Translations under genes and position numbers: made by a program
Notes under the pieces: generated by a model
The model's input: the letters and a program-made list of their open reading frames with translations, nothing else
Told to the model about the DNA's origin: nothing
Databases searched by the model: none
Assembly (NCBI GenBank): GCA_003140315.1
Contig: PLJS01000222.1
Span: forward strand, 32,037-71,394
Direction: 5' to 3'
Length of the DNA stretch: 39,358 bases
From: Hyphomicrobiales bacterium
GTDB lineage: Bacteria; Pseudomonadota; Alphaproteobacteria; Rhizobiales; Xanthobacteraceae
Part shown: positions 1-9,204 of the stretch, in pieces
Layout of the letters: each line of letters opens with the position of its first letter
Numbering within the stretch: the stretch's first letter is position 1

Positions 1-507
1 GAAGGCACGCTCGCCAAGGCGTTCGGCTGCCTCGGCGGCTATATCGCGGCGAGCGCCAACATCGTCGACGCGGTGCGTTCCTATGCGCACGGCTTCATCT
101 TCACCACCGCGCTGCCGCCGGCGATCTGCGCGGCGACCACCGCGGCGATCCGCCATCTCAAGACCTCGGACTGGGAGCGGGCGCGCCATCAGGATCGCGC
201 CGCGCGCGTAAAGGCGGTGCTGCACGCGGCGGGCCTGCCGGTGATGCCGAGCGAGACGCACATCGTGCCGGTGTTCGTCGGCGATCCGGAGAAGTGCAAG
301 GCCGCGAGCGACATGCTGCTCGCCGACCACGGCATCTACATCCAGCCGATCAACTATCCGACCGTGCCGCGCGGCGCGGAACGCCTGCGCATCACGCCCT
401 CGCCCTATCACGAGGACGCGCTGATCGACGCGCTCGCCGAGGCGCTGGTGGATGTCTGGCAGCGGCTTGAACTGCCGTTCGGCAATCGCGCGATGGCGGC
501 GGAATAA
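1..507 (+). CDS. hemA: 5-aminolevulinate synthase, C-terminal part (5' end outside window)
   Basis: Catalyses condensation of glycine and succinyl-CoA to 5-aminolevulinate, the first step of heme and bacteriochlorophyll synthesis in alphaproteobacteria. The frame is open from base 1 and encodes [16 protein letters not shown], the PLP-lysine segment of ALAS; the lysine is the sixth residue. The C-terminal domain follows with the family-typical [10 protein letters not shown] and [13 protein letters not shown] stretches and ends at TAA 505-507. Only about 168 of the usual 400 or so residues are present because the window begins inside the gene. It converges on the AbrB-family gene with no spacer. 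The first in-window start-like codon (GTG at 73) is internal and is not the start. Confidence 0.95.
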   Translation, partial: EGTLAKAFGCLGGYIAASANIVDAVRSYAHGFIFTTALPPAICAATTAAIRHLKTSDWERARHQDRAARVKAVLHAAGLPVMPSETHIVPVFVGDPEKCKAASDMLLADHGIYIQPINYPTVPRGAERLRITPSPYHEDALIDALAEALVDVWQRLELPFGNRAMAAE

Positions 508-1614
508 CTATTTTCCGTCCGCCGCATCCGGCTTGTTCTTCTTCGCCTCGTAAGCCCGGATCAGCCCGACCGCCGCCGGCAGCATCATCGACATGAAGGT
601 GAAGCGTGCGAGCTGGTGCACGCCGACGAACACCGGATCGAGGTGCAGCGCGAACGCGATGATGGTCATCGCCTCCATTGCGCCGGGCGCGTAGGCGATC
701 ACCAGGTTCTCGGTGCGCAGGGTCAGGAGCCACGCGACACTGACCGCGAACAGGCAGCCGACCGTGGTCCCGACCAGCAGTGCGCCGATGCCGACGAGAC
801 TGAGGCGGACGAGCTGGCGGATATCGGCGCCGCCGAGCCGCGTACCGATCATCGCGCCCATCACGATGAAAGAGGAGATCGCGACCGGAACCGGCAGGAA
901 CGCGTGCACCCAGCCGGTGCCGTGCAGCACCCCGGAAGCCGCCATCGAGCCGAGGATCAATCCGCCCGGCAGGTTGAGGCGAAAGGCGAGCAGCGCCGCG
1001 CCAGACGACGCCGTGACGATTACGGCAAGCTCGGCCAACGTCTGCATCAGAGGCCCGGGTGCGCCGCGCGGCGGCGGCAGGCCGGCAACGCCGAACGCCG
1101 CGAATATCAGCGGCAGCGCGACCGCGAGGATGAACAACCGCACGGTCTGCACCATCGCGATTGCGCGCACATTCGCGCCCGTGTCCTGCGCGAGAGCCAT
1201 CGCCTGCGCGAGCGCGCCGGGCGCGGCCGCGAACAGCGCGGAGAGCGTGTCCCAGCCGTGCACGAATTTCAGATAGGCCGTGACCGAGAGCGTGATCGCC
1301 GCCATCGCCACTCCCAGCGCCAGCATGCTGAGCGGCCATGTCACCATCGTGGCAACCGTCGCGGGCGTCACCGACGATCCGAGCGAAATGCCGAGAAGGA
1401 CATAGGCGGCTTGGCCAAGCTGCGGCGGGATGAACATCCGGCGTCCGGCAAGCGCCGCGGCCGACACGCCGACGATCGAGCCCGACAGCCAGCCCGCCGG
1501 CATGCCGGCAAGCCCGAGCGTGGCCGCGCCCGCGCCCGCGATCACGAGCGTCTCGGCGAACCGGCGAAGCATGTAGAATTGGCGCGACGAAAGCAGCGGC
1601 ATCACAGCGTGCAT
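508..1614 (-). CDS. AbrB-family (PF05145) membrane protein
   Basis: 368-residue polytopic membrane protein of the AbrB family, often mislabelled 'ammonia monooxygenase'. The family shows an internal duplication, visible here as GWLSGSIVGVSAAALAGR near residue 45 and a matching LPGGLILGSMAASG near 220. Almost the whole protein is hydrophobic segments broken by short loops, ending in a lysine-rich cytoplasmic tail. Its substrate is not known; family members are thought to be transporters or regulators of membrane processes. The ATG at 1614 gives MHAVM; a second ATG four codons in (1602) is also possible. The stop abuts the hemA stop convergently, so the two share no operon. Confidence 0.85.
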   Translation of the reverse strand: MHAVMPLLSSRQFYMLRRFAETLVIAGAGAATLGLAGMPAGWLSGSIVGVSAAALAGRRMFIPPQLGQAAYVLLGISLGSSVTPATVATMVTWPLSMLALGVAMAAITLSVTAYLKFVHGWDTLSALFAAAPGALAQAMALAQDTGANVRAIAMVQTVRLFILAVALPLIFAAFGVAGLPPPRGAPGPLMQTLAELAVIVTASSGAALLAFRLNLPGGLILGSMAASGVLHGTGWVHAFLPVPVAISSFIVMGAMIGTRLGGADIRQLVRLSLVGIGALLVGTTVGCLFAVSVAWLLTLRTENLVIAYAPGAMEAMTIIAFALHLDPVFVGVHQLARFTFMSMMLPAAVGLIRAYEAKKNKPDAADGK

Positions 1615-1767
1615 GGACGAATGGCGTCCGCGGGATCGCGGCGCACATGCGCGGTTCGTCCGATTTGACTGCGATCAATGCCCGCCGGCTTTTCCCCCGT
1701 CAAATGAGGCCGTGGCATTGAAGCCATGCATCTTCGCCGCCGCGTATGCCTGCGCCGCGGTGGCGCT

Positions 1768-2403
1768 TCATCCGTTGCGGCCGTCGCCGAGCACAAGGCG
1801 GACCAGCTCGACCGCATTCCTGACGCCGAGCTTTTCCATCACGCGCGCACGGTGAATCTCGACGGTGCGGGTACTGATCCCGAGCTGCCGCCCGGCCTCC
1901 TTGTTGGAGGCGCCCCCCGTGATCTGCCGCAACACGTCGCGCTCGCGCCGGCTGAGGAGGTCCCATCCAGGCACGCGCTGCGACGAGATATCAAGCCCGG
2001 CCGGATCCGTAACGCGGCGCGCCCATGCCTCGATCGCCTTGCGCAGGCGGCACACGACCGACGGGCCATCGAACGGCTTCTCGATGAAGTCGAAGGCACC
2101 GCTCTTGATGGCTTCGACCGCGATCCGAACATCGCCCAGCCCCGAGATGATGAAAATCGGCGCGGGGTACTGCTCGGCGTTGAGTTCCTTGAGGATGTCG
2201 AGGCCGGACCGGCCTGGCATATAAACGTCGAGGATGACGCAGGCCGGTGTCCGCTCCCGGGCGGCCGCAAGGAACGATGCACCGTCGGCGAAGCCGGTGA
2301 CTTGAAAACCTTCCATCGAAAGGACCGCGGACAAGGTCGCGCGCACCGCGGCGTCGTCATCGACGACGAATACCTCACCCGCCGGCTTGCGCTCCTCGGA
2401 CAT
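1768..2403 (-). CDS. FixJ-family response regulator (REC + LuxR-type HTH)
   Basis: 211-residue two-component transcription factor. The REC domain (about residues 10-125) has the acidic pocket VVDDD, the phospho-acceptor in VILDVYMPG, the switch Ser in IISGLGD and the conserved Lys in FIEKPFD. The C-terminal GerE/LuxR helix-turn-helix (about 145-205) contains LSRRERDVLRQITGGASNKE and TVEIHRARVMEKL. The pattern is that of FixJ/TodT/StyR regulators. The ATG at 2403 is chosen because GAGGAAG lies just upstream of it; a GTG at 2415 in frame overlaps that ribosome site and is less likely. No histidine kinase is adjacent, so it is an orphan here and its signal is unknown. Confidence 0.9.
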   Translation of the reverse strand: MSEERKPAGEVFVVDDDAAVRATLSAVLSMEGFQVTGFADGASFLAAARERTPACVILDVYMPGRSGLDILKELNAEQYPAPIFIISGLGDVRIAVEAIKSGAFDFIEKPFDGPSVVCRLRKAIEAWARRVTDPAGLDISSQRVPGWDLLSRRERDVLRQITGGASNKEAGRQLGISTRTVEIHRARVMEKLGVRNAVELVRLVLGDGRNG

Positions 2404-2501
2404 TGTCTTCCTCACCGCATCTCACAACGGTGCAGCGTAGCGTGCGCCCGAGCTTCATTATAATCGTTCCAGGCTGGGGTACGGCGGTAAAGATACGATC
2501 C

Positions 2502-3701
2502 TCACTGCCGTTGCGTCAGCACAGTGCCGACGCGTTCGAGCGCGACTTTGAGTTGTTCCGGGTTACGTGCAAAGCAGAGGCGTGCGAACCGCTCGCCGCC
2601 GGCACCGAAGGCGGTGCCGGGCGCCATCCCGACATTGGCCTCGTCGATCAGCCGCATGACCAGGCGACGCGTGTCGGTTTCTCCCTCCACGGCGAAGAAC
2701 AGATAGAACGCGCCCTGCGGCGGCACGAAGCGGCAGCGGCCGGTGGCGCCGAGCACCGCGCATGCGACATCGCGTCCGCGCCGGGCACGCTCGATCAGGT
2801 GCTCGGCGAAGCTCTCGCCGCGCTCGATCGCCGTGACGGCGGCGCGCTGCATGAATTGCGCGACGCCCGAGGTCGAGTACTGGATCAGGTTCTCGATCGC
2901 CTGGCCGAGCGCGGGATGTGCGGCGATCCAGCCGATGCGCCAGCCCGTCATCGCCCAGTTCTTGGAGAACGTATTGACGAACAGGATCCGGTCTTCCGGC
3001 TCCATCACGTCGAAGAAGGACGGGGCACGCGTTCCCTCGCCGTACCAGAAGCGCGCGTAGGTCTCGTCGGCGATGATCCACAGCCCATGCCGGCGCGCGA
3101 GCGTCAGCAGCGCAACGAGATCCTCGCGCGTCGCCGTCCAACCGGTCGGGTTGGAGGGCGACACGACGAACAGCGCGCGCGAGCGCGACGTCACGGCGGC
3201 GGCGAGACGGTCGAGATCGAGCGACCAGCCGTCATTGCCGAACGCCATCGGCACCTCGACGGCGCGCGCGCCCATGATACCGGCCGCCGCGGCGGCGTTC
3301 GGCCAGGTCGGCGTCGGGATCACCACCTCATCGCCAGCGCCCGCGACCATCGCGAGCACGATCTGGATCGCCTGCATGCCGGACCCGGTGACGTAGAACT
3401 CTTCCGCGCTGAACGCGCGGCCATAGAGACGCGTATGATATTGGGCGAGGGCTTCGCGCAGCGGCGGGATACCGCGCTGCCACGTGTAGAATGTCTCGCC
3501 GGCCGCGAGCGAGCGGGTCGCGGCCTCGCAGATGAAGGCGGGCGTCGGTAGATCGCCCTCGCCGGCCCACAATGGAACCAGCCCCTCGCGATCGCGGCCG
3601 TAATTCATCGCCTCGACGATGCCGCTTTCGGGCGCGGCCCTCGCCTCGGCGCGAAGCGCCGAGATCAGCGAAGCCGGCTGCGTGAGCGCCGTGTCGTTCA
3701 T
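2502..3701 (-). CDS. PLP-dependent class I/II aminotransferase
   Basis: Cytoplasmic fold-type I aminotransferase of the aspartate aminotransferase superfamily, 399 residues. Visible signatures are YVTGSGMQAIQ (cofactor phosphate region), VVSPSNPTGW, the PLP-contacting DETYARFWY, and the Schiff-base lysine at about residue 247 in NTFSKNWAMTGWRIGW; a C-terminal arginine in FARLCFARNP is the likely carboxylate binder. The substrate cannot be read from sequence; relatives include aspartate, aromatic and branched-chain enzymes. The ATG at 3701 is preferred because GGGAGA sits at ideal spacing upstream; longer forms starting at 3707 or 3740 lack this. It lies upstream of the FixJ-type gene on the same strand with a 98-bp gap, so cotranscription is possible but unproven. 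Confidence 0.9.
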   Translation of the reverse strand: MNDTALTQPASLISALRAEARAAPESGIVEAMNYGRDREGLVPLWAGEGDLPTPAFICEAATRSLAAGETFYTWQRGIPPLREALAQYHTRLYGRAFSAEEFYVTGSGMQAIQIVLAMVAGAGDEVVIPTPTWPNAAAAAGIMGARAVEVPMAFGNDGWSLDLDRLAAAVTSRSRALFVVSPSNPTGWTATREDLVALLTLARRHGLWIIADETYARFWYGEGTRAPSFFDVMEPEDRILFVNTFSKNWAMTGWRIGWIAAHPALGQAIENLIQYSTSGVAQFMQRAAVTAIERGESFAEHLIERARRGRDVACAVLGATGRCRFVPPQGAFYLFFAVEGETDTRRLVMRLIDEANVGMAPGTAFGAGGERFARLCFARNPEQLKVALERVGTVLTQRQ

Positions 3702-3804
3702 GCGCATTCTCCCGTGCCGGCCGCCGCCGGCACGCTCCATTGTAGAGTCAAACCGGCGCGCATCTCATCAAAGAGCGTGTCTCGACCGATCGGTTTCGTT
3801 GAAC

Positions 3805-4236
3805 TCAAGCCGGCCTAGTGGGCTTGTTCGCCAGGATGTCGCGGATCTCCTGCAACAGCACCTCCTGGCGCGATGCCTCGGCGGGCTTGGCGGGCTTTTC
3901 GGCCTCCTTCGCAGTCAGCCGGTTGATCCCGCGCACGACCATGAACAGGACCCAGGCGATGATCACGAAGTTGATCACGATGGTGACGAAATTGCCCCAG
4001 GCGAGCACCGCGCCCTGCTTCTTCGCCTCGGCGAGGGTTGTCGCGGTCACCGACTTCGACAGCCCGACAAAATAGTTCGAGAAGTCGAGCCCGCCCGTGA
4101 CCGCGCCGACGACCGGCATGATGATGTCGGCGACCAATGAATTGACGATCGTGCCGAACGCGGCCCCGATGATCACGCCGATCGCGAGATCGACGACGTT
4201 GCCGCGCATGGCGAATTTCTTGAATTCCTCGAGCAT
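3805..4236 (-). CDS. mscL: Large-conductance mechanosensitive channel MscL
   Basis: Inner-membrane pentameric channel that opens under high membrane tension to release solutes during hypo-osmotic shock. 143 residues, normal for the family. The N-terminus [20 protein letters not shown] and the pore helix [21 protein letters not shown] match the MscL signature; TM2 is [19 protein letters not shown], followed by a charged linker and the cytoplasmic helix [15 protein letters not shown] clear GGGAGAAG ribosome site precedes the ATG at 4236. Divergent from the sensor kinase gene across a 162-bp spacer that must hold both promoters; I could not assign boxes with confidence. Confidence 0.97.
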   Translation of the reverse strand: MLEEFKKFAMRGNVVDLAIGVIIGAAFGTIVNSLVADIIMPVVGAVTGGLDFSNYFVGLSKSVTATTLAEAKKQGAVLAWGNFVTIVINFVIIAWVLFMVVRGINRLTAKEAEKPAKPAEASRQEVLLQEIRDILANKPTRPA

Positions 4237-4398
4237 CGTCTTCTCCCATTCGTCGAGCGCCCATATTTTACCATCAAGGTTGAGGCTCGTTTGCGCGGCC
4301 GACCTCCGATGGACAAGACGCAGGCAGTTGTGGTGACCTGATTCTCCATAAGCCGGAGGCGTCGCGGCCTCCCGGCACAAGGTGGCCCAGGAGCCCCC

Positions 4399-7300
4399 AT
4401 GCTGCAAGGCTGGGTCGTCATCGCGGTCGCGCTCGGCTACATCGGCTTGCTGTTCGTGGTCGCGAGCTACGGCGACCGCGTGCGTGATCGCGGCCGCGGC
4501 ATCAAGGCGCTGATCTACCCGCTCTCGCTCGCGATCTATTGCACCTCGTGGACCTTCTTCGGCTCGGTTGGGCTCGCCTCGCGCACCGGCTACGACTTCC
4601 TCGCGATCTACATCGGGCCGGTGCTGATGATCGGGCTCGCCTATCCGCTCATCATCCGGATGGTGCGTCTCGCCAAGGCGCATAACATCACCTCGATCGC
4701 CGATTTCATCGCGGCGCGCTACGGCAAGCATCAAGGCGTCGCTGCGGCGGTCGCGCTGATCGCGATCGTCGGCTCGATCCCCTACATCGCGCTGCAGCTC
4801 AAGGCGGTCTCGTCTTCGCTCGCCACGATCCTCGCGCATCTCGACCTGCGCACCGGCATGACCCAGCCGATGCTCGGCGACATCGCGCTGTTCGTGGCGC
4901 TGTCGATGGCGGCGTTCGCGGTGCTGTTCGGCACGCGCCACGTCGATGCGACCGAGCATCAGGACGGCATGATCCTCGCGATCGCGGCGGAATCGGTGAT
5001 CAAGCTGGTCTGCTTCCTCACCGTCGGCATCTTCGTGACGTATTTCATGTTCGACGGCCCGGTGGCGATGTTCACCGAGGCGATGAAACGGCCCGACACC
5101 GCGGCGGTGCTGACGACCGAGCCGGTGATGAGCACGTTCGTCACCATGACGCTGCTCTCGGTCGTCGCGATCGTGCTGCTGCCGCGCCAGTTCCACGTCA
5201 TGGTGGTGGAGAACCACAGCGAAACCGAGATCAAGCGCGCTGCCTGGCTGTTTCCGCTCTATCTCGTGCTGATCAACCTGTTCGTGATCCCGATCGCGAT
5301 CGCGGGCTTGCTGATTTTCCCGCGCGGCCATGTCGACAGCGACATGTTCGTGCTGGCGCTCCCGCTCTCCACCGGCTCCGACCTGCTCGCGCTCGTCGCT
5401 TTCGTCGGCGGCCTGTCAGCCGCGACCGCGATGGTGATCGTCGAGACGGTCGCGCTCGCCATCATGGCGTCAAACGACATCGTGGTGCCGTTCGTGCTCA
5501 AGCGGCGCGAGGCGCTGCTCTCGGGCGAAGGCGTCGGCACGCTGCTCTTAACGGTGCGGCGCTTTTCGATCTTCGTGATTCTGCTGCTCGCCTACCTCTA
5601 TTACCGCTTCGCCGGCGAGGCGCAGCTTGCCTCCATCGGGCTGTTGTCGTTCGCCGCGATCGCCCAGCTTGCGCCGGCCTTCTTCGGCGGGCTGATCTGG
5701 CGGCGCGGCACGGCCGCGGGCGCGCTCGCCGGCATGATCGCCGGCATCATGGTGTGGGCCTATACGCTGATGCTGCCGAGCTTCGCGGATGCCGGCATCG
5801 TCGGCAAAGACATCGTCACACTCGGCCCGTTCGGGATCGCATGGCTGCATCCGCAGGCGCTGCTCGGCCTCGATCTGCCGCCGCTGGTCCATGGCGTCGC
5901 CTGGAGCCTGTGCGTCAACGTGCTCGCCTACGTGGTGCTCTCGCTAGCGCGTGCGCCGAACTCGATCGAGCGGCTGCAAGCCAATATCTTCGCGCCCGCC
6001 GAGCTTGCGCCGATCGCGCCGAGCTTTCGGCTGTGGCGCTCCTCGGTGACGGTCGAGGAACTGACCACCACGGTCGCGCGCTATCTCAGCGAGGAGCGCA
6101 CGCGGTCGTCCTTCGAGAGCTTCGCGTCGAGCCGGCGCATCAGCCTCGATCCGAAGCACGAGGCCGACTTCCACCTGCTGCGCTACGCCGAGCATATCCT
6201 GGCCTCGGCGATCGGCGCCGCATCGTCGCGGCTCGTGCTGTCGCTCCTGCTGCGCAAGCGGACCGTATCCACCAAGGCGGCGCTGAAACTGCTCGACGAC
6301 GCCAATACGGCCATCCAGTACAACCGCGAAATCCTGCAGACCGCGCTCGACCATGTGCGCCAGGGCATCGCGGTGTTCGACAAGGAGCTGCATCTGGTCT
6401 GCTGGAACCGCCAGTTCGGCGAGATTCTCGATCTGCCGCTGGCGCTCACGCGCGTCGGAATCGGGCTCGACGAAATCCTGCGTCACGACGCCGAGCGCGG
6501 CGCGTTCGGACCGGGCCGGATCGAGGATCTGGTGCGCGAGCGCATCACGCGCTACGTCGGCGGCGCCGAGCCGATCCGCGAGCGCTTCGCCGACCGCGGC
6601 CTCGTCATTGAGGTGCGCGCCAACCGCATGCCCGACGGCGGGCTGGTCACCACGCTGACCGACGTGACGCCGAGCGTGGAAGCCGCCGAAGCGCTGGAGC
6701 GCGCGAACGAGACGCTGGAGCGGCGCGTCAAGGAACGCACCGAGGAGCTGACCCGCCTCAACGTGGCGCTCGCGCGCGCCAAGGGAGAGGCCGAGGAGGC
6801 CAACATCTCCAAGACGCGCTTCCTGGCCGCCGCGAGCCACGACATCCTGCAGCCGCTCAACGCCGCGCGGCTCTACGTCACAAGCCTGGTGGAGCGCCAG
6901 GGCAGCGGCGAGGACGCGCGCCTCGTCTCCAATGTCGACGCTTCACTCGAAGCCGTGGAGGAAATCCTCGGCGCGCTGCTTGACATCTCGCGGCTCGATT
7001 CCGGCGCGATGAAGCCCGAGGTCGGAAGCTTCCGAATGGACGAGTTGATGCGCCAGCTCGAGGTCGAGTTCACGCCGCTCGCACGCGGAAAGGGGCTTGA
7101 GCTCACCTTCGTGCCGAGCACGCTCTCGATCCGCTCTGACCGGCGGCTGTTGCGGCGGCTGTTGCAAAACCTCGTGTCCAACGCGGTCAAATATACCCCG
7201 CAGGGGCGCGTACTGATCGGCTGCCGGCGGCGCAATGGCCGCCTGCGGATCGATGTCCACGATACCGGGCTCGGCATTCCGCCGTCCAAGAAGCGCACGA

Positions 7301-7911
7301 TCTTCAAGGAGTTCCAGCGCCTCGACCAGGGCGCGAAGGTGGCGCGCGGGCTCGGCCTCGGCCTGTCGATCGTCGAGCGCATCGGCCGCGTGCTCGATCA
7401 CCGCATCGAGTTGCAATCGAAGCCGGGCCACGGCTCGCGCTTCTCGGTGGAGGTGCCGCTCGCGGCGAAACTCCCGAGCGACAAGCGCGCGCGCACGCCG
7501 CAGCGCCTGGACGCGAGCTCGCTCGCCGGCATGCTGGTGCTCTGCGTCGACAACGAGCCAAAGATCCTCGACGGCATGGAGACGCTGCTCGGCGGCTGGG
7601 GCTGCCGCGTGCTCAAGGCGCCGGACCTGAAATCCGCGCTCACGGCGCTCGGCGAAGCCAAGGCGGTGCCGAACGGGCTTTTGGTCGACTACCACCTCGA
7701 CGCCGGCAACGGCATCGAGGCGATCGGCGCGCTGCGCTGGCGCTTCGGCGCGGACCTGCCGGCGATCCTGATCACCGCCGACCGCTCGCCGCATGTGCGC
7801 GAGGATGCGCGCGCGCGCGACATCCAGGTGCTGCACAAGCCGCTCAAGCCGGCTTCGCTGCGCGCGCTGATCGCGCAATGGCGCGTGCAACGCATGGCGG
7901 CGGCGGAGTGA
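4399..7911 (+). CDS. SSF-domain hybrid sensor histidine kinase (CrbS/MxtR-like; NahK/ErcS family)
   Basis: 1170-residue membrane sensor. Order of domains: sodium:solute symporter-like (SLC5/SSF) region with about 13 hydrophobic helices (1-520); linker; PAS-like domain with [21 protein letters not shown] (about 637-745); coiled coil (about 755-800); HisKA with [18 protein letters not shown] and phospho-His near 814; HATPase with N box [11 protein letters not shown] (about 923) and G boxes DTGLGI and GLGLGLSIV (about 954-990); C-terminal REC with phospho-Asp near 1097 in LLVDYHLD. This architecture is that of CrbS/MxtR, which with CrbR/ErdR controls acetate use in gamma-proteobacteria; that role here is inference. 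AGGAG five bases before ATG 4399 fixes the start. It ends 8 bp from its probable partner regulator. Confidence 0.93.
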   Translation: MLQGWVVIAVALGYIGLLFVVASYGDRVRDRGRGIKALIYPLSLAIYCTSWTFFGSVGLASRTGYDFLAIYIGPVLMIGLAYPLIIRMVRLAKAHNITSIADFIAARYGKHQGVAAAVALIAIVGSIPYIALQLKAVSSSLATILAHLDLRTGMTQPMLGDIALFVALSMAAFAVLFGTRHVDATEHQDGMILAIAAESVIKLVCFLTVGIFVTYFMFDGPVAMFTEAMKRPDTAAVLTTEPVMSTFVTMTLLSVVAIVLLPRQFHVMVVENHSETEIKRAAWLFPLYLVLINLFVIPIAIAGLLIFPRGHVDSDMFVLALPLSTGSDLLALVAFVGGLSAATAMVIVETVALAIMASNDIVVPFVLKRREALLSGEGVGTLLLTVRRFSIFVILLLAYLYYRFAGEAQLASIGLLSFAAIAQLAPAFFGGLIWRRGTAAGALAGMIAGIMVWAYTLMLPSFADAGIVGKDIVTLGPFGIAWLHPQALLGLDLPPLVHGVAWSLCVNVLAYVVLSLARAPNSIERLQANIFAPAELAPIAPSFRLWRSSVTVEELTTTVARYLSEERTRSSFESFASSRRISLDPKHEADFHLLRYAEHILASAIGAASSRLVLSLLLRKRTVSTKAALKLLDDANTAIQYNREILQTALDHVRQGIAVFDKELHLVCWNRQFGEILDLPLALTRVGIGLDEILRHDAERGAFGPGRIEDLVRERITRYVGGAEPIRERFADRGLVIEVRANRMPDGGLVTTLTDVTPSVEAAEALERANETLERRVKERTEELTRLNVALARAKGEAEEANISKTRFLAAASHDILQPLNAARLYVTSLVERQGSGEDARLVSNVDASLEAVEEILGALLDISRLDSGAMKPEVGSFRMDELMRQLEVEFTPLARGKGLELTFVPSTLSIRSDRRLLRRLLQNLVSNAVKYTPQGRVLIGCRRRNGRLRIDVHDTGLGIPPSKKRTIFKEFQRLDQGAKVARGLGLGLSIVERIGRVLDHRIELQSKPGHGSRFSVEVPLAAKLPSDKRARTPQRLDASSLAGMLVLCVDNEPKILDGMETLLGGWGCRVLKAPDLKSALTALGEAKAVPNGLLVDYHLDAGNGIEAIGALRWRFGADLPAILITADRSPHVREDARARDIQVLHKPLKPASLRALIAQWRVQRMAAAE

Positions 7912-7919
7912 GAGGGCTG

Positions 7920-8582
7920 CTACGCCGCCGTCTGCGGCCAATGGCCGGATTCGATCTTGGCGGCTGCAATCACCGCCTGGGTGCGGCTCTCGACGTCGAG
8001 CTTCTGCAGGATCGCCGAGACGTGCGCCTTCACGGTCGCCTCGGAGACGCCGAGGTTGTAGGCGATCTGCTTATTCAAGAGTCCCTCGGACAGCATCATC
8101 AGGACGCGCACCTGCTGCGGGGTGAGCGTCGCAAGCCGCGCCATCAGGTCGGCGGTCTCGGCATCGTTGCCGGCGTCGAGATCGACATCCGGCGGCGTCC
8201 AGACCCCGCCCTCGAGCACGCGCGCGATCGCGGCACGCATCGATTCCACGCCGAGCGTCTTCGGGATGAAGCCCGAGGCACCGAACTCCATGCAGCGGCG
8301 GATGACCGCCGGGTCGTCATTGGCGGAGACCACCACCACCGGCACGCTCGGATATTGCGCGCGCAGATACATGAGGCCGGAAAAGCCACGCACGCCCGGC
8401 ATCGTCAGGTCGAGCAGTACGAGGTCGAGGTCGCCGCCGCGGTCGAGCAGCGCGGCCGCGTCCTCGAACGAGCCCGCCTCGGCAACGTCGGCGTCGGGGA
8501 ACAGCCCCGCCACGGCTTCGCGCAGCGCGCCGCGAAACAGCGGATGATCGTCAGCGATGATGAAGCTGTAGGACGACGCCAA
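7920..8582 (-). CDS. NarL/LuxR-family response regulator, probable partner of the SSF kinase
   Basis: 220-residue transcription factor. The REC domain (1-120) has IIADDHPLFRGAL, phospho-Asp in LVLLDLTMPG, the Ser in VVVSANDDP and the Lys in GFIPKT. The HTH (about 150-210) reads LTPQQVRVLMMLSEGLLNKQIA and VSEATVKAHVSAILQKL, the classical GerE form. It faces the hybrid kinase tail to tail with only 8 bp between stops, and kinases of that type (CrbS/MxtR) work with NarL-type partners (CrbR/ErdR/AgmR group). Pairing is inferred from position and family. A palindrome 94-111 bp upstream of the start could be a self- or cross-regulatory site. Confidence 0.92.
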   Translation of the reverse strand: MASSYSFIIADDHPLFRGALREAVAGLFPDADVAEAGSFEDAAALLDRGGDLDLVLLDLTMPGVRGFSGLMYLRAQYPSVPVVVVSANDDPAVIRRCMEFGASGFIPKTLGVESMRAAIARVLEGGVWTPPDVDLDAGNDAETADLMARLATLTPQQVRVLMMLSEGLLNKQIAYNLGVSEATVKAHVSAILQKLDVESRTQAVIAAAKIESGHWPQTAA

Positions 8583-8675
8583 GATTCAGGTCCCTCCAGG
8601 CGGGCGATCCGCTATGGCGCAGAAAATACGCAGATAATTCAGCGCGTCAGATACTAGGCTATGAGGCCCGCAGGC

Positions 8676-8693
8676 GTAAGAGGGCCCTTTTAC
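8676..8693. promoter_or_regulatory. 18-bp near-perfect palindrome between regulator and DUF4212 gene
   Basis: Half-site GTAAGAGGG meets CCCTTTTAC; reading the other strand gives GTAAAAGGG and CCCTCTTAC, so 16 of 18 positions are symmetric. It lies in the 280-bp divergent spacer between the NarL-type regulator (start 8582) and the DUF4212 gene (start 8863), where a regulator dimer could control both. No terminator-like T run follows. Binding by the neighbouring regulator is a guess. Confidence 0.4.
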
Positions 8694-8862
8694 CTCTCGT
8701 TAACCAATCGGGCGCACACTTTTTAACCGTGGCTCTTGTTTAGGCATGAAACCTGCTTGGACCAGAACCACGGCGGCGAGGTATCGCCGGTAGCGTCTCC
8801 TCGCTTCGCCGCAAGATGCGACGAACCAGCGGCCACTCAACGGGCCGTAAAGGGGACACATC

Positions 8863-9120
8863 ATGCTCAACCAACTGTTCCAGGCCGATTGGCAGCCGCT
8901 CGCGGCCGCACAGCCCCACTGGGCACGTGCAAAGCGGCTCCTCCTCGTCATGCTCGGGGCGTGGATGACGTACTTCCTGCTCGTCTCCGCCTTCGTGCAT
9001 TCGCTCAACAAGATCGCGGTCCCGCTGCTCGGCATCCCGCTCGGCTTGTTCCTGGCGGCCCAGGGTACGGCGATCCTGTTCGCGATCACGCTGTTCCGCT
9101 TGGCGAAGGATCGCGGCTAG
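8863..9120 (+). CDS. DUF4212 family sodium/substrate symporter small subunit (orphan)
   Basis: 85-residue protein with two hydrophobic helices (about 30-48 and 52-76). The core HWARAKRLLLVMLGAWMTYF, then FVHSLNKIAVPLLGIPLG followed by FLAAQGTAILFAITLF, matches the DUF4212 pattern (LNxIxxxxxGxPLGFxxAxQG). In other bacteria this small subunit is encoded directly before a VC_2705-type SSF symporter. Here the next gene is an unrelated exported lactonase, so the large subunit is missing locally. The sequence AGGGGACACATC precedes ATG 8863. The only SSF-like sequence nearby is the sensor domain of the kinase at 4399-7911. Confidence 0.8.
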   Translation: MLNQLFQADWQPLAAAQPHWARAKRLLLVMLGAWMTYFLLVSAFVHSLNKIAVPLLGIPLGLFLAAQGTAILFAITLFRLAKDRG

Positions 9121-9204
9121 CCGCCACTCGCGCGTCTTCCCCCCGATGCTAGGATGCATCAGGCGGCGGCCAAAAGGTCGTCGTCCACAAGGGGGAGACG
9201 CCAG

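Noticed and set aside
3805-5331. Long minus-strand frame running from mscL back into the kinase gene
   Set aside because: Only the last 143 codons are MscL, with its own ribosome site at 4236; the upstream part is His/Arg/Asp-rich antisense of the kinase.
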